Shown: one piece after another, positions 25,509 through 35,455 of the stretch | Position numbering within the stretch: position 1 is the first letter of the stretch | Layout: every line of letters begins with the position of its first letter | Source: Terfezia claveryi | Taxonomy: Eukaryota; Ascomycota; Pezizomycetes; Pezizales; Pezizaceae | Direction of reading: 5' to 3' | DNA length: 64,000 nt | Assembly: GCA_015179025.1 (NCBI GenBank) | Contig: WHUX01000055.1 | Span: 248,001 to 312,000 of the forward strand | The notes under the pieces: generated by a model | What the model was told of the DNA's origin: nothing | What the model saw: only the letters and a program-made list of their open reading frames with translations | Database searches by the model: none | Position numbers and translations under genes: made by a program

Positions 25509-25638
25509 GAGTGACCGCTCAATGGGATGGATGGCTCAATGGGATAACCTAGCCCAAGCTGGTTGACAAGCTCGCACTGAATTTGTATCTAATTTTTGCG
25601 TATCCCATTGAGCCATCCATCCCATTGAGCGGTCACTC
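25509..25638. repeat. perfect 38-bp inverted repeat, 54-bp centre
   Basis: The arm 25509-25546 (beginning GAGTGACCGCTCAATGGGAT) is exactly reversed at 25601-25638. Each arm also contains an internal direct repeat of GCTCAATGGGAT. Confidence 0.95.
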
Positions 25639-25799
25639 CTGTAGGGAGGTAAAAGATAATTAGCCCGGTACCTACCGTACTGTGCTGGATTATTTTAGAT
25701 AAGAATACGTATGTACATACCCTGCGCAAAAAGCAACGACAGCAGAGGTGAGCATTTACTACAAATGTGTCTGAGGTATATTTTGTTTTGTTGGGAGTA

Positions 25800-26105
25800 A
25801 CCTCATACCGCTCCGAGCTCGCTTATCCTCATTGACGCATTCTGGCGTGATTCACGCATGTTCATATTCGCATGATTCACGCATCTACCAATAAATGTCA
25901 ATGCCGCATGTGATACTCGGGCATTGGATATTTTGTTTTTATATTGGGGGTAAGAATTTAAGTAACAACCATTCACGGTAAGTAACACCCATTCACGGCA
26001 CGTAGTATGAGACACCTCATTGACGCATGACACCTCATTCACGCATTCACGCATGTTCATACTCCATTTTCTCATTGGCATGATTTACGCTTGTGACACC
26101 TCGTT
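25800..26105. repeat. cluster of short TTCACGCAT/TGACGCAT repeats
   Basis: ATTCACGCATGTTCATA-like words occur several times. GAGACACCTCATTGACGCAT at about 26008 has a relative at about 63572 near the right end of the window. No gene is seen. Confidence 0.6.
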
Positions 26106-26348
26106 CACCAGAAATACTTGAACTCATTTACTCATTGTATATATTGCGATCAAAGCCAGCTGTTGTTGGGACAAAGCCATCTGCCAATTCTCAAATTAAA
26201 AAAAAAATCAGGATAACCAATTCTATCTTCTTTCTACTCTTTGTACAATTATTCAGATAGGGAAAGAGAGTTTTGTTGCGGATCCAAACTTCAAACACCT
26301 GGTATTTGTCATCTACCTCAAAATTTGAGATTTAGCTAACTATTTCAG

Positions 26349-26789
26349 GCGGAAGATTTTGCTGAGTCAATACTCTGGTTTGCACAACACAACAAACCCG
26401 TTGCCTCTTCCTCAACCATTGGAGAGCCTACCTCAGCCGCTACCCCAGCCGCTACATCTGAGGCGGAAGATTTTGCTGAGTCAATACTCTGGTTTGCACA
26501 ACACAACAAACCCGTTGCCTCTTCCTCAACCATTGGAGAGCCTACCTCAGCCGCTACCCCAGCCGCTACATCTGAGGCAGCAATAACCGTTACCTCTGCC
26601 TCAACCACTACTTCAGCCGCTACCCCAGCCGCTACCTCTGCCGCTACCCCAGCCGCTATCCAAGAAGAACCAACAAATACACCTACTACAGCTGAGGAAA
26701 TTGTTGCAAGAATGTCGGATGAGCAGATCCAGTATTATTTCCAACTTCTATACAGTAGAAATGGAGACTTGTGTCCACCGTTGGCATAG
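26349..26789 (+). CDS. duplicated low-complexity protein, last exon (paralogue A)
   Basis: The exon starts after a GCTAACTATTTCAG acceptor and reads AEDFAESILWFAQHNKPVA, then a Ser/Thr/Ala/Pro-rich spacer. The 38-residue unit is repeated once exactly at 114-bp spacing (26349 and 26463). The C-terminus reads ARMSDEQIQYYFQLL and NGDLCPPLA before the TAG. Paralogue B near 47.4-47.65 kb has the same C-terminus with an Ala/Glu-rich spacer in place of the Thr/Pro one. The upstream exon probably ends FVADPNFKHL just before 26300, with a GTATTT donor; I cannot fix the start codon. The function is unknown. Conserved ends with a fast-changing repetitive middle suggest selection on the ends only. Confidence 0.5.
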   Translation, partial: AEDFAESILWFAQHNKPVASSSTIGEPTSAATPAATSEAEDFAESILWFAQHNKPVASSSTIGEPTSAATPAATSEAAITVTSASTTTSAATPAATSAATPAAIQEEPTNTPTTAEEIVARMSDEQIQYYFQLLYSRNGDLCPPLA

Positions 26790-27203
26790 ATGTTTCATAC
26801 TTGCGATTCTCAGGGCAGAAATCCAGAGACTTATTGAAGGATGCCGACGTTATGAATCTCATGCCATTTTTGCAAAAAATCAGAGAAGAGACTATGAACT
26901 TCTTTCTTAATTCTAGAATTTTTTTTATGCGTTTACCTAGCAGCCTTGATTTCTAAAAAATGTTTACATTAGAACCATTTTGATCGTGATAGCAGTATGT
27001 GTGGATGAGAAATTTTTGATAAGATGCCCTGTACCTCCCTAGGCACACATCAGCCTCTTACGCCTCTTACCCTCAGCCTAGCCTCTTACCCTCAGCCGAG
27101 CCTCTTACCCTCAGCTAGGTGTGGGGACTGGGAACCGAAGATTGGGATATGAAGGAACACGGTGGGATTTGCGTGGTGAATGCGTCTTTTTGATTTGTAA
27201 CTC

Positions 27204-27312
27204 CTGCATTATGAGCTCCAAGTGTTCATCGTAGTGTTCCTTTGAGCCGCCCTATTGACACTTGGGGGCTCAAAAGGAACACTACGATGAACACTTGGAG
27301 CTCATAATTCAG
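27204..27312. repeat. near-perfect foldback, 45-bp arms
   Basis: The arm 27204-27247 (CTGCATTATGAGCTCCAAGT...) is reversed at 27267-27312 with one mismatch and one indel, and a loop of about 19 bases. It lies about 200 bp past the stop codon of the recombinase gene. Confidence 0.92.
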
Positions 27313-27517
27313 GATCTACAGGCTTGTGAAAATTCAAATCATAAATAGTAGTACCCACGGAGGAGTTGGCTATCCCCTGTGGCTTTTAGCCCTGCAATCT
27401 AACACTTGGAGGAGTTTGTGGTACATGTTCTTGTATACAGAGTTATAAATAGTAGTACCCTAAAAATATCACGATGTGTATATTGCTAAGAATACGATAA
27501 CGCATGCACCCAAATTT

Positions 27518-29319
27518 CTACCACCTCCATTCATTATCTGAAAAATAAGTCCATCGCTTACCACCGTCATCGTCATCATGATCGTCATCATCATCGCTTC
27601 CTTTTACGGGTGAAGGACTCATGGCTTCTCGTCTTCCAGCCTTTTTTGTCTTTGTTTTCCCAAACTTGAGGGCTTCCTCTAAAGCGGACAGCGCTACTGC
27701 CAGTTCATAGAACAGGCCTTTCTCGAACATTTCACGTATCCCCGCTGGTAAGGTGAACTCGCGCTCGCCTGGGTCCTCCTGCACTTCCCCCTCCAGTTGT
27801 GATTTGATTGCCTTATCGTCAGATGTCTTGAAGTGAGCTTGCCGAGCCTGCTCCAGTACTCTCGCACTTTCCGCCTTCGTCCTTGCACAAAGCTTTTTGG
27901 CTAATCGGGACCTCCTCTGCCTCATATTTGTGGGTGCGTAACGTGTATCCCTGTATACCCTAACCAACTCAGCCGTATAACTGTCAAGCTCCGCCTGAAC
28001 CTCTTGTATCCATGGTGTTCTCTCAACCTTCTTTACTTCATCTTTAGTTAGCTCCCGGGGGGCCGTATGATCCATTCCGAGAGATATATCTACAGTATTT
28101 CTCTGTGGTTCTTTTCGGAGATAGGCTGCTTGTGTATCCACCCCAACATTTTGGGATATATAGTGTTGTTCGAATACAGCGCTATCGTGATGTCCCAAAA
28201 TCTGGTTTCTTTGTGCGCTCGTAGCAACGCCTACGAGCATCAGTCCAGGCTCGAGGATTGCCCAATGAAAGAACTTACCCTCAAGCATATTCGCTGCGCC
28301 TCTTCGGAACGCATAAGGTGTTGCAATCACAGGGAAACCTGCTCCAATGCACAACTGCTTAAGCTGCTCACGAAGGTCGTTCGCAGTGAATTCTCCCTCC
28401 GTCACTGCACCTGGTTTCGTGACTTTCCTAAAAAGACATTTGTCTAACACCGAGGGCTTCAACCTCAACTCGAGAGAATTCTTGGCATTTGGTATTTTGA
28501 GCTCTTGGAGCTGAGTTGGGCAAGTCACGGCCACAAATGCCTGATCCCTAAATGCCAATGCAAGAAACAATACCACAGGGCAGTATATCAGAGGTACTTG
28601 GTTATATAAAGTGAATATCTTAGGAGAGCTCCCCTTAGATTTTCGAGCTGTAATATCAAGACGCCATTCGCTCTGATCCCCCACAGCCACCCAGATGAGT
28701 CGGCAATCCCGATATTTAATTTCCCCAAACTTGTAATCGCCATCAACAACTGAGCTTGGACGGGACGCAGTATAGGCCAAAAGTTGAATCAAGAGAGCAC
28801 ACTGAATACGGAGTCGCGCATGTGGGAATGTAGCGAAGGTCCAAATGAATTCCAAAAGCTTACGAAAATCGTCCAATTTGCAGACTGGCTTTGGCTTGGG
28901 GGGTTTCAACCGTGGCCTTAATTGGAAATTCACATAGTCGTTTACTTGCTTTGTGACATCAAATGGCAATGATATTTTCTGGTGTTTGATGTACATCCGA
29001 AAGTAGCTCCACATGGTTCTAAGCATTGATTCAGATATATTTCGAGAATCGCATATCCATGTAAGGAAAGCTATAATTTGAGCAGAGCCACATTCGGTAA
29101 GATACGAACTGTATTTGGCCGCATCTAAGTCCCGATATTTCAAGTATCTGTATATCATAAGTTTCATTCTAGTACATAGTTATGGTTCGTACCTAAGCCA
29201 TGCGGTTTCAACTACCTTGAGTTGTTTTCAGTTGCTGGGGACATATGTTTCGGAACCCCATCTGTTTGTATGGCCCTCTCAAGCTGTTCATAGTAGCTAG
29301 GAGATCGAAACTCAGTCAT
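27518..29319 (-). CDS. DUF3435 tyrosine recombinase (Starship captain family), 568 aa, three exons
   Basis: Proteins of this family are the site-specific recombinases that mobilise Starship elements and related fungal transposons. Model: exon 1 29319-29216 (starts MTEFRSPSYYEQLERAIQTD), intron 29215-29169 (GTAGTT...CTAG), exon 2 29168-28279, intron 28278-28231 (GTAAGT...ACTGATG...GTAG, 48 bp), exon 3 28230-27518. Both junctions keep the frame. The second intron lacks stops, so the frame is open even unspliced. Catalytic motifs: first Arg in YTASRPSSV (about residue 171), YAFRRG box (about 320-325), ILGHHDSAVFEQHY with the likely nucleophile Tyr (about 355). The C-terminus has a basic/helical region and an acidic Asp run. 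All expected catalytic positions appear present. The protein is shorter than many captains (often 700 or more). It is divergent from the 29489 frame, with only about 170 bp between the starts. Confidence 0.85.
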
Positions 29320-29488
29320 CGTGTTGTTTACGTTTGATAAATGATGAGGTGTAATCTGTAGTCTTATATGGGTGTGATTTACCGTTTCATTGACGTCCGT
29401 GGCTTTGCGGGGCTGATGCGCACTACAGACGATGCGCACTGCAGACATTTAAAAATCAGCAGATAATCCATCATTTCCCCACAATAAT

Positions 29489-30037
29489 ATGATAACTTGC
29501 ATACCTCCTTGCATATCCGATAATACGGATACCGATAACCTTCTATTTGTTTCGATATATTGTTTTGTTCATCTCATTCTGTTCTTAGTCGTTTTTTCAA
29601 TTTTGTCACATGAGCCACCTTCAAGGTTGGTCATTTGTTTCCTTCCCAATGTATTGGAATCTAATATTGTGGTAGCACTTAGTACATTTTACGTTTTAAC
29701 TCACGAAAATTCCGTTGTCATAGGGTATAGACCCAGCAGCAATTTCCACTTGACGTTCAAGATTCAGAGCAACAATTTCCAAAATGAGGATGAGGATTAT
29801 TATACTTGCGAATGGCATTACGAAACCAACATTCTGGCAGCCAAGATTCATTTCAGCTATGCCAAAAAGGTACTCGAGACCCAGAGTGTCAAAAACCTAA
29901 TTCGACAGCTTGAAGGCGGATCTCATTACAAAGAATTTCTGCGAGAGGAAGTGTGGGGAATGTTAAATCAGCTTGATATGGAGGTTTGGCTGGAACTATT
30001 TCAATCAGTTGCTTACTTGATTATTTTTACGGAGTAA
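29489..30037 (+). CDS. hypothetical protein in recombinase element, 182 aa
   Basis: The ATG at 29489 opens a 182-codon frame. Residues about 18-42 are hydrophobic (LLFVSIYCFVHLILFLVVF), a possible membrane anchor or signal anchor. The rest is soluble, with acidic EDEDYYTCEWHYETNI and a helical C-terminus (NLIRQLEGGSHYKEFLREE). Within the inverted-repeat element it is the only other frame besides the recombinase. Introns could alter the N-terminus. No domain is recognised. Confidence 0.4.
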   Translation: MITCIPPCISDNTDTDNLLFVSIYCFVHLILFLVVFSILSHEPPSRLVICFLPNVLESNIVVALSTFYVLTHENSVVIGYRPSSNFHLTFKIQSNNFQNEDEDYYTCEWHYETNILAAKIHFSYAKKVLETQSVKNLIRQLEGGSHYKEFLREEVWGMLNQLDMEVWLELFQSVAYLIIFTE

Positions 30038-30124
30038 TACCATGGCATGAGAAATGTATAATGATACCAACTAAGCTTGTTTCCAATACATATCTACTCC
30101 AGTAATACCAGTTTTAGAATCAAA

Positions 30125-30358
30125 GTGCGTCACGAATCGTGAAAGAGTCCCTAAAAATGCGAACTCGCTCAAGATCTTATGTTTGATGGAAATTTTACTA
30201 TGACTAAGCACAGGTAAAAATGCCATATTGCATTCGTGGTGGATTTTTTTAATTGTGAAAGGTCCCTAAAAATGCGAAGTCGTTCACGAATCGTGAAGGA
30301 TCTCTCATATCAGAGTGTTCAAGAATCGTGAGCAATAGTGCGTCACGAATCGTGAAAG
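30125..30358. repeat. cluster of CACGAATCGTG palindromes
   Basis: The CACGAATCGTG core occurs at 30131, 30285 and 30344, with a variant AAGAATCGTG near 30322. Two copies sit in a longer repeat, GTGCGTCACGAATCGTGAAA followed by GAGTCCCTAAAAATGC. These are members of the palindrome family also found at 42.0, 58.8-59.5 and 63.7 kb. Confidence 0.85.
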
Positions 30359-30521
30359 AGTCCCTAAAAATGCAAAGTCACGCCATATCAAAAACATAAA
30401 AGACGCATTCACCGCGCAAATCCCACCCTATTCCTTCACTTCAATTACCCAATCCCCGTCGGCTGGAGGGTAAGAGGCGATATGTGCCTATGTATGTACC
30501 TGGGGGAGATACATGGCATCT

Positions 30522-30835
30522 GACCACCTGACCCCAGGTGGCGGAACCAAGTGCTGGATTCCTCTCTTTTCTGAGGGTCATCCTCTGTGGGGTTGCCGCG
30601 GAAACAGCGTGGGGCCAACCAAGATGTACCTTGGGGGAGGTACAGGGCATCGGACCTCCGGACCCAGGTGGCGGAACCAAGTGCTGGATTCCTCTCTCTT
30701 TTCTGGGGGTCATCCTCTGTGGGGTTTCTGCGGAAACAGCGTGGGGCCAACCAAGATGTACCTTGGGGGAGGTACAGGGCATCGGACCTCCGGACCCAGG
30801 TGGCAGATCCAAGTGCTGGATTCCTCTGGAATCTC
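30522..30835. repeat. 130-132 bp tandem repeat, about 2.5 copies
   Basis: Units containing GGCGGAACCAAGTGCTGGAT recur at about 30540, 30670 and 30802. The unit shares its GTAC-CTTGGGGGAGGTACAGGGCATC part with the outer end of the right inverted repeat, so the array seems to have grown from the end of the recombinase element. Open frames on both strands here are by-products of the repeat. Confidence 0.85.
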
Positions 30836-31538
30836 GTGCAGGGAATCATCCTGCTTTTTTTCCGAATTTTGAGGAGTTATCGAACCCGGATTGAGGGCAG
30901 GGTAAAAAAGTTGGAGGAGGTCAAGGTTGACAAGGTGGAGGAGGTGTACGTGATTAGGAGGCATGAGCAGGACCTGATGTCAAACGAGATGGCATAGAAC
31001 TAGGTATCGTGAAGAAGAAGAGGAAAGGAAATAGGCAGGAGGGACCGGCCTCTTTTATAGAGTTCCAAGCTTCAGTATGTCCTCGATGACACTAACCCAT
31101 CGCGAACTTACCTAAACAGGATTGCTCAACACTTTGCTTTGCCGGGTTGCCGTTTCTGAATAGGTATAGTGACCTCCACCAACATTGGTACCCAAGCCAA
31201 CTGTTATATAGCTGTTCTCCTATATTGTATCCGTAACCACTGTATAAACCATGTATGAGCTAGTATGTTACTGAATGCCCTCACGCAGGAAACATCAGGG
31301 TAAGCCTCGGAAGCGCTAACCCGAATGAACCACTGCATATTTCATATCTCGGGTTTGTGAAGAACTTTTGGCTAACCCGAATGAACCACAGCGTATTACA
31401 TATCTCGGGTTTGTGAAGAACTTTTGGGGGCCCCAGGCTCTTCGGCCGCAATTGCCATTTCAGTCACCATGAAATAGACTACTTAAATATACTTGATTCC
31501 ACCTCAAAAACTCCTTTTCCAATCCCAAGCCTCGAACC
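30836..31538. other. no gene seen; 58-bp tandem duplication inside
   Basis: GCTAACCCGAATGAACCAC...CTCGGGTTTGTGAAGAACTTTTGG occurs twice in a row (about 31314-31430). The rest is unique with no recognised gene. Confidence 0.6.
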
Positions 31539-32369
31539 ATGTACCCAACACGACCCCCAGCCAAAGCTCAGAACTTCATGCCCCGCGCTCTCATGCCCCG
31601 CGCTCTGAGCAAAGCCTCCACTACCGGTATGCATCGCATAGTCAAGATTGCTCGCAACAACCGTGGACCATCAACCGGTTCAACCCCAAAAGTTGAGAAA
31701 ACTGGAACCACATGTTGTCCACGCCGCAAGACGTTTTCACAGAACAACTTCGATTCTCTTCACCTGTGGCAAATTGTTCAGGAGTGCTTTTTATTTCTTC
31801 TTGAGTGCCAATGCACAAATCCTCCACCACTTCCCCTCCCTGATAATATCCCACCGATTGTCCAGCCAGTGGTACAGTTGCTCTCTGGTAAACCTACATC
31901 GGCGTTGCAACAACCCTGCATTATCACGAATGAATTAATATCCCTTTGGCCACCCATAAGGTTCACACAACCCAAAACGCTTGTGGGCGCCTCCTGGGCG
32001 GAAAATGTGGTTCCAAGGCACTTCGGATCGATGAGCATTATGGTTGGCGTCAATGTCCCGGTGCTTTATGTTGATTTTTTTCTTCGGATCTTGGAAATGA
32101 TAATTAGTCCAAATTTGCCTGGGTTCGCTGCTTTGAGCCATCTTTCAAATACAATATGCAACATTCCAGGCCCCCTTGGTATAAATTCCACTCTGGCGGA
32201 CATTGTATCCAGTATTATGGATCACCTTAAATTCAACGATCAGAAAGCAAGGCGGGAGGTGTGGATGGCATGTATGCGGGTAGGTCAGCAAACATGTGTC
32301 TTGAATTGTTTGTGTAATTCATATCAAACCTTGGACCTCTCTCCCTTGTTGGCAGTCGAGGGCAAATAA
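31539..32369 (+). CDS. hypothetical protein, 276 aa
   Basis: The ATG at 31539 opens a 276-codon frame. The first 60 residues are basic and Ser/Pro-rich (MPRALMPRALSKAS is a small internal repeat; then IVKIARNNRGPS). The body has Pro-rich PPPLPLPDNIPPIVQP, WPPIRFTQPKTLVGASW and a more hydrophobic VNVPVLYVDFFLRILEMI. A further frame at about 32456-32713 (HVLYQMGTQFSLPVQVKKI..., ending ISRGDIKKIARLP) may be a 3' exon. A short intron there is plausible, but I could not place it with confidence. No family is recognised. Confidence 0.45.
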   Translation: MYPTRPPAKAQNFMPRALMPRALSKASTTGMHRIVKIARNNRGPSTGSTPKVEKTGTTCCPRRKTFSQNNFDSLHLWQIVQECFLFLLECQCTNPPPLPLPDNIPPIVQPVVQLLSGKPTSALQQPCIITNELISLWPPIRFTQPKTLVGASWAENVVPRHFGSMSIMVGVNVPVLYVDFFLRILEMIISPNLPGFAALSHLSNTICNIPGPLGINSTLADIVSSIMDHLKFNDQKARREVWMACMRVGQQTCVLNCLCNSYQTLDLSPLLAVEGK

Positions 32370-32713
32370 GTTCAGTGATTATTTCTTAGCTAGGATGGGC
32401 TTTCTGGTAGGGGTACTATCATAGGGTATCTACGAATCGGGGGTGCCAACCCTAATTGGCTACGAAGGGACATGTTTTGTATCAAATGGGGACGCAATTT
32501 TCTCTTCCAGTGCAAGTAAAAAAAATAGTAACTTCCAGTGAATCTCCGACAGCGATTTGCGTTATTCTGAAAAACCTTACCCCAGCGAAGGTAGCCTGCC
32601 AAGAACAATTGACCCGTGTTTCTATTTCTGGCCTCTCAGACAAACTCGGTTGGTTTTGGAGCTTAAGGGAAATCTCGCGGGGTGATATAAAGAAAATTGC
32701 TCGGTTACCCTGA

Positions 32714-33409
32714 GTCTACGTGCCCTTTCTGTTTTCTGTCAGCAATTATGTCAGCAAGGGCCTTCGGCAACGCTAACCTATCTAGCCTCAAATGCTACAT
32801 CGTTGTTGTCATCTTGTTATCTGTCAGCAATTCTGTCAGCAAGGGCCTTCGGGAATGCTAACCATCTAGAGTGTGTTAGGCCAAATCACAATAAATCAAA
32901 TGCTGATCATTTGATCTTCCACAAACCTTCGGGAACGCTAACCTACTGCATCATTTTGATCTCCACCCACTCTCACATATCCACGTTGTACATTAGCTCT
33001 TTGATAAACGTAATAAAATGCAGGTGGAGCAGAGTGGGGGCTTCAGGCCAAACCTTTCCCTCCTGGGATGATGGTCCCACCTCAAAACCAACATCCCACC
33101 ACGGCGGCACACATCGCATTGCAAGATGCGTGTATCACTGCCGATGATCGGGTAATGCTTCAGAGCCAGCTTGCCTCTCCTTGTGAACACAACAAACGCA
33201 TGTCTATGCGAACATCCAATGCGCCCCACCACAGCTGCATATTCACCACAGATTGGACAGGGGTCAGCACAGCCAGCTGATACAACTTTAGAAGCAAGTT
33301 TGCCAATAAAGGAGCTGTACATCCGTACATCGTACACCAGTATACCAGTACACATTCTTTAGAAGCAAGTTTGCATCGTACACCAGTACACTAGTACACA
33401 TATCTCATC
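32714..33409. other. no gene seen; repeated GTCAGCAAGGGCCTTCGG segments
   Basis: GTCAGCAAGGGCCTTCGGCA...GCTAACC occurs at about 32751 and 32838, with a partial third copy (CCTTCGGGAACGCTAACCTA) at about 32926. Confidence 0.55.
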
Positions 33410-34245
33410 ATGACGAAATCTTGGAGGCCAAGATCTCAGAATGGATGTATGAATTGCAAGAAGAAGAAGATTAAGGCATGTATATCTGGTGTAATCATTG
33501 GATTTATCTGCTAATTTACTACAGTGTGACGAAATCCACCCTCGATGTCAATATTGTGTGAGACGAGGCCATGCATGCACTTACCCTTAGATTCGCCAAA
33601 TTTTTTTCGTGAAACCAGTGGTGATTGCTCAGTCTCAAACCAGCATTCTCGATTGTTCGGGCAGGCTTGGTGATAGCGGTCTGCTGCCCGATATGGTTGG
33701 ACGTCCAATTCCTGGACATTATATGGCTGATATGGCTGGATATGGGATTCCTGGACAAGAGATGGCTGGACATATTGCTGGACCCCCGCCAGATTTGTTG
33801 GCATAGGTGTAAGCCCATCTCCACATTTTCACATGCTGACTGGCTTAGGGCTAAGGTAGCATGCAACGCTTGCGTAGGGCACCCAGATCGTGTGACCCAA
33901 TTGGAAACAGAAGTCAAGCAGCTTCAGGAGTTATTGTTAAGCCTCAGTGGAAGTGAGGATCATCATTTAGAAACGTGCAATTCAATGGAGGAAGGTGCTG
34001 GATATTTTCACCAACAGCTTAATCTCGCTGGAAGTCAGGAAGGGGCTGGAATTTTTGGTATAGGTGAAGGAACAGATTCTTTAGCAACGTGCAATTCAAT
34101 GGGGAAAGGGGCTGGATATTTTCACCAACAGCTTACGATTGGAGAGCACCCATTTAATCTTGCTGGAAGTCAGGAAGGGGCTAGAATTTTTTGTATAGGT
34201 AAAGGAATAGATTCTTACCCATTTAAAGTGAGGCATATACTCTGA
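33410..34245 (+). pseudogene. Zn(II)2Cys6 transcription factor, zinc cluster intact, then early stop
   Basis: Zn2Cys6 proteins are fungal nuclear regulators. Exon 1 (33410-33475) reads MTKSWRPRSQNGCMNCKKKK then IK. Exon 2 (from 33525) continues CDEIHPRCQYCVRRGHACTY then P. Together these give C-x2-C-x6-C-x6-C-x2-C-x6-C exactly. The joining intron 33476-33524 starts GCATGT and ends TGCTAATTTACTACAG, so it is a GC-AG intron; no GT donor keeps the frame. Directly after the cluster comes TAG (33588-33590). The same frame stays open behind it to about 33806. A later frame has RVTQLETEVKQLQELLLSL, the leucine-zipper-like linker usual after such clusters, then a repeated segment (CNSMEEGAGYFHQQL twice). 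The usual fungal TF middle domain is not seen. Most likely a decayed gene, or a short DNA-binding-only product. Confidence 0.65.
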
Positions 34246-34601
34246 CATTTGTTACTCTATTTGTTACTAGGCTAACAATACCAAGGACCCAGGTGTGGAG
34301 TCTGCCTACCATCCTTGCGATAGAATACCGTTCGAGGAGTCAGGTGAAGAGATGTCTATTACAGTAGTGGAGACGAAGCTGGAAAAGTTCGGTGGGTGAA
34401 TGGAGAGGCAAATGTTGAAGATGTAAATATGGGCTTAAAGGTTTTTACTCCAAGCCTGCAGATTTCGAAGCACGAAAACGAGTATGCCATATACCTCACA
34501 CAACAGAAATTGACATTCCTAACGAGATTGGTGTTAATATATATATAAACTGACAATAATACTAGTAACTCCTCCAAACTCCCATAACTCCTCCAAACTC
34601 C
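34246..34601. other. no gene seen; CCTCCAAACTCCC micro-repeat at the end
   Basis: The stretch ends in a short array of CTCCTCCAAACTCCCATAA words at about 34567-34625. Confidence 0.5.
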
Positions 34602-35455
34602 CTATTCACTCCCATAACGCCTCCGAACTCCTAATTGTTGAATTCCTTCCTCTAGTAATTGCGATTGAGTCTTTATCAAAGCTTCAACTTTGGCTTCCAA
34701 TTCCTTTCGATGTCGCAACTAAAAACATTATCAGCAAATGTTGTCAGAAAATGTTTTGTTTCACAATAAATTACCAAAGATAGCTCCTTTTTCTTCTCAA
34801 TTATCAGCAAACGTTGCTCCTCAATAATGCGATTAGCCGTCTGAATCATTATCTCAACCTCTACAAACGAGGCGGCCGTTTCCAAACGGAGCCCCTCAAT
34901 GTTGCTCTTAGTCTTCTGAATCATTTCCCAAACCTTTACCAACGAGACAACGATTCCCCCCCAAGATTGTCAAGCATTGTCTCAACCTCTACCAACGAGG
35001 CTGCCGTTACCAAATGTTGCTCCTGAATGATGCCCTCAGCATCCTTAATCGTTTCCTGAACACCTAACAACGAGGCGGCTATGATAACCTACAATGATCA
35101 GTTTGTGTAAATAAAACTAACATGGAGGCAACTCACTGGCATGCTTTCAGCGATGGAACTAATGGGAGAAGACACTTCAGAGAGAATAACAGTCGGAGCA
35201 AACTCATCCGATCTGGTTGATATGTTGTCCCAAGATGTGAAAGATGGTGGATATTGTCCGGGTGTCCTACAGAGCCTCTCCTCCACATCTTGCTCGACCC
35301 CACAAAGGTAGGGAGGATTCTCTTTTTTTTTTTCCCACTCCATCTCAGAGTGCAATTGCACCGACGGAGTTGTGACTGCGGACTTTGTAACCGCGTTCAG
35401 CCGTCCATTTCTCCGTTTCCGTGATCGCTTTCTCCTTTTCTGTGATGAAGATTCC
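34602..35455 (-). pseudogene. coiled-coil nuclear-type protein, one-base break in a G/C homopolymer
   Basis: Read on minus from about 35455: a basic run (QKRRKRSRKRRNGR, a likely nuclear signal), then EMEWEKKKENPPYLCGVEQD, a Ser-rich stretch, then an intron (GTGAGT...CATTGTAG, near 35150-35100). Next comes a helical region of about 25-residue repeats: ASLLGVQETIKDAEGIIQEQ, AASLVEVETMLDNLGG, SLVKVWEMIQKTKSNIEGL, AASFVEVEIMIQTANRIIEE. A second intron (GTAATT...TTTTTAG) leads to LRHRKELEAKVEALIKTQSQ and the stop at 34602. The second and third repeats are in different frames, joined at the C7 run at about 34956-34962, so one base is missing or miscounted. The start codon is uncertain. The function is unknown. 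Confidence 0.5.

Larger units (their letters stand above)
27022..30521. mobile_element. 3.5-kb inverted-repeat-bounded element carrying a tyrosine recombinase
   Basis: The left arm (about 27022-27192) and the right arm (about 30397-30521) are imperfect inverted repeats of each other. Matching blocks come in the same order from outside to inside: GATGCC-x-TGTA, TAGGCACAYATC, GCCTCTTACCCTC-AGCC, ATTGGG, GGTGGGATTTGCG, GGTGAATGCGTCTTTT. The left arm is longer because CCTCTTACCCTCAGCC is repeated three times. Between the arms are only the recombinase gene (minus) and a divergent 182-aa frame (plus). A further fragment with CAGGGTAAGAGGCTTGGC at about 43246-43275 suggests a second, mostly lost copy. 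The inverted repeats are visible; that they are the functional ends of an element is inference. Confidence 0.6.

Noticed and set aside
27061..27117. Repeated CCTCTTACCCTCAGCC looks telomere-like
   Set aside because: Only three imperfect copies, with a 16-base unit, and the same sequence forms part of the recombinase element's inverted repeat, so it is not a telomere or interstitial telomere tract.
28067..28447. 126-codon plus-strand frame
   Set aside because: Antisense to the recombinase gene and without motifs of its own.
30441..30997. Overlapping open frames of 118-136 codons on both strands
   Set aside because: All are produced by the 130-bp tandem repeat; no start context or domain.
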